Assembly: GCA_016190945.1 (NCBI GenBank)
Contig: JACPPO010000153.1
Span: 1 to 33,061 of the forward strand
From: Acidobacteriota bacterium
Lineage (GTDB): Bacteria; Acidobacteriota; Vicinamibacteria; Vicinamibacterales; UBA2999
Length of the DNA: 33,061 nucleotides
Direction: 5' to 3'
Shown here: positions 31,696-33,061 of the stretch, one piece after another
Layout: each line of letters opens with the position of its first letter
Numbering within the stretch: the first letter of the stretch is position 1
Notes under the pieces: generated by a model
What the model was told of the DNA's origin: nothing
The model's input: only the letters and a program-made list of their open reading frames with translations
Databases searched by the model: none
Translations under genes and position numbers: made by a program

Positions 31696-31743
31696 CCGCC
31701 CTTCGACAAGCTCAGGGCGCCCTGAGCGACAGCCGAAGGGCGG
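31696..31743. terminator. Double palindrome between convergent nadK and cdd
   Basis: CCGCCCTTCG (31696-31705) pairs perfectly with CGAAGGGCGG (31734-31743). Between them is an exact 18-bp palindrome, GCTCAGGGCGCCCTGAGC (31710-31727). No T-run is present. Its place in the 224-bp gap between converging genes suggests a two-way transcription boundary. The text CCCTTCGACAAGCTCAGG resembles a repeat I have seen in many environmental genomes. The rest of 31599-31822 holds no gene. Confidence 0.6.
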
Positions 31744-31822
31744 CGTGTTGAGCCGCGCCGCCAAGCGAGATGGCCGTCGACGTGCCGACTCGAGAGGGAT
31801 TCGAGGGCCGAACGGCGCTCGC

Positions 31823-32215
31823 CTACTGCAAGAGCCGGCTGTCAAACGGCAGTGGCAGGAGATCGCTGAGTTTGTGACGTCCGGTCTCGCGCTGCAGGTT
31901 GGCGAGAATCACTTCGAGGTCGCCACCGAACTCCCACAGGATCTGGCGGCAGGCGCCGCAGGGGGGCGTCGGCGCCTCTGTGTCGGCGACGACGGCGATC
32001 CGACGGAATGCGTGGTGTCCCTCTGACTGGGCCTTGAACATCGCGACGCGCTCGGCGCAGATCGTCAGCCCGCAGGTCGCATTCTCGATGTTGCAGCCGG
32101 TGACGATGGTGCCGTCCGCCGTCTCCAGCGCGGCGCCCACCTTGAACGTCGAGAATTCAGCGCGCGCGAACTCCCTGGCCTGGCGTGCTGCGACGATCAG
32201 GTCAGAGTCGCTCAA
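31823..32215 (-). CDS. cdd: Cytidine deaminase
   Basis: A 130-residue zinc enzyme that deaminates cytidine and deoxycytidine to the uridine forms for pyrimidine salvage. It is the small tetrameric type: CAE motif with C53 and E55 (GLTICAERVAMF), and PCGAC with C86 and C89, three cysteines binding zinc. FSTFKVGAAL and GCNIENAT are also typical. The only start that gives the right N-terminus is a TTG (complement of 32213-32215), which lies inside the 3' end of the phosphorylase gene (14-bp overlap). The frame further upstream is a shadow of that gene. Confidence 0.93.
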   Translation of the reverse strand: MSDSDLIVAARQAREFARAEFSTFKVGAALETADGTIVTGCNIENATCGLTICAERVAMFKAQSEGHHAFRRIAVVADTEAPTPPCGACRQILWEFGGDLEVILANLQRETGRHKLSDLLPLPFDSRLLQ

Positions 32216-33029
32216 CGATGCCCTCGAGCAGCGCGATGAACGTCCCCCGCACGCGGCGCGTCGTCTCCAGCACGTCGTCGTGGTTGAACGGCTCGAGCGG
32301 AACGCCCGCAGCCATATTCGTGATGCATGAGAGACCGAGAACTTCGAGGCCCATGTGCCGCGCCGCGATTGCCTCTGGGACCGTTGACATGCCGACCGCG
32401 TCGGCGCCGATCGTACGCAGATAGCGGATCTCCGCCGGGGTCTCGTAGCTTGGTCCCAGCAGCCCCGCGTACACTCCGTGGGTGACCGCAAGGCCCTTTG
32501 CCACGGCGGCCTCGTCCGCGATGCGGCGCAGGCGCTTCGAGTAGACCTCGGTCATGTCGGGAAACCGCGGCCCGAAGCGGTCGTCGTTTTCACCGGCCAG
32601 CGGGTTCGCACCGAGCAGGTTGATGTGATCGTCGATGATCATCAGCGCGCCCCGGGTGAAGCCGGTGTTCACGCCGCCGGCGGCATTGGTCAGAACGATC
32701 TCTTTCACGCCAAGGCGGCCCATGACGCGCGCGGCAAACGCGACGGTGCTGAGCGGGTGGCCCTCATAGGCGTGCACGCGGCCGGCCAGGGCTGCCACGC
32801 GTTTGCCGGCGACGGTGCCAATCACGAGACGCCCGGCATGGCCGACCACCTTCGAGGCAGGCCAGTGCGGCAACTCGGCGTACGGCATGGTGACGGCGCC
32901 GGCCAGAGTGTCCGCAAAATCACCAAGCCCGGATCCGAGGACCAGTGCCGCTTTCGGCACGTCGCCGCAGTGCCGACGGATGACCTCCGCCGCGGCGTCG
33001 ACGCGTTCGAACGTCCCGGCGCTGCCCAT
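32202..33029 (-). CDS. punA: Purine nucleoside phosphorylase (trimeric, PNP-I/MTAP-like class)
   Basis: A 275-residue enzyme that splits inosine and guanosine with phosphate. Family marks are ALVLGSGLGDFAD (phosphate site), HAGRLVIGTVAGKRVAALAGRVHAYEGHP, LTNAAGGVN, the DHINLLGANPL segment, GVYAGLLGPSYETPAEIRYLRTIGADAVGMSTVPE and a purine-site asparagine in CITNMAAG. The ATG at complement 33027-33029 is preferred; a TTG one codon upstream is possible. With cdd, overlapping by 14 bases, it forms a nucleoside-salvage operon. The upstream edge of the window is only 32 bases away, so a further first gene cannot be excluded. Confidence 0.94.
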   Translation of the reverse strand: MGSAGTFERVDAAAEVIRRHCGDVPKAALVLGSGLGDFADTLAGAVTMPYAELPHWPASKVVGHAGRLVIGTVAGKRVAALAGRVHAYEGHPLSTVAFAARVMGRLGVKEIVLTNAAGGVNTGFTRGALMIIDDHINLLGANPLAGENDDRFGPRFPDMTEVYSKRLRRIADEAAVAKGLAVTHGVYAGLLGPSYETPAEIRYLRTIGADAVGMSTVPEAIAARHMGLEVLGLSCITNMAAGVPLEPFNHDDVLETTRRVRGTFIALLEGIVERL

Positions 33030-33061
33030 CAAGCCAGCATGCCTACGCGACGGTGCCGAGC

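Noticed and set aside
30159-31709. 516-codon minus-strand frame across tlyA and nadK
   Set aside because: Both plus-strand genes are well supported; this is a long GC-driven shadow.

Overview
The window looks like chromosomal sequence from a high-GC, didermic bacterium. Sampled lines counted by hand give about 68% GC in the core genes. The best taxonomic guess is Acidobacteriota, probably the Vicinamibacteria. This is an inference from the outer-membrane assembly gene, the GC level, and three secreted proteins of the 'PPRTPWGDPDLQGLW' type, which I associate with that lineage. I see no rRNA, tRNA, CRISPR array, transposase or phage gene.

Layout. 1-581 (minus): two small envelope-type proteins, the first cut by the window edge. 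685-2115 (minus): an orphan NtrC-type sigma-54 activator. 2263-7698 (plus): a compact leucine-degradation operon made of a small Cys-rich protein, the methylcrotonyl-CoA carboxylase beta subunit, methylglutaconyl-CoA hydratase, the carboxylase alpha subunit split into separate biotin carboxylase and biotin carrier genes, and HMG-CoA lyase. Together these turn 3-methylcrotonyl-CoA into acetoacetate and acetyl-CoA. Two small unknown genes follow, then an OsmC-like peroxide-defence protein, bacterioferritin and a secreted TPR protein.

10142-16822 (minus) encodes one 2226-residue protein. Its N-terminal two thirds look like TamB (inner-membrane anchor, long repetitive beta domain, TamB C-terminal domain). 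Its C-terminal third looks like BamA/TamA (about five POTRA domains, Omp85 barrel). A single chain would bridge the periplasm, and this is the most striking item in the window.

17004-18062 is a YjbQ-like protein with a long extension. It converges on a second minus-strand group of M28 peptidase, panC and panB (CoA precursor synthesis), with an exact heptanucleotide array between the two stop codons. 21543-25419 holds three tandem secreted paralogues of unknown function, lower in GC, with a 55-bp repeat upstream of two of them. The 503-bp gap upstream of the third is rich in inverted repeats, including mutually exclusive hairpins.

25923-31598 (plus) is a tightly coupled housekeeping operon: hsp20, ymdB-type phosphodiesterase, xseA, xseB, ispA, tlyA, nadK. 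Five of its genes overlap the gene before or after them by 4 bases. It converges on cdd and a purine nucleoside phosphorylase gene (minus), which are nucleoside salvage genes overlapping by 14 bases.

A theme of the window is that several gene ends carry short periodic or inverted repeats (period 7 or 8) that supply the stop codon or a few C-terminal residues.
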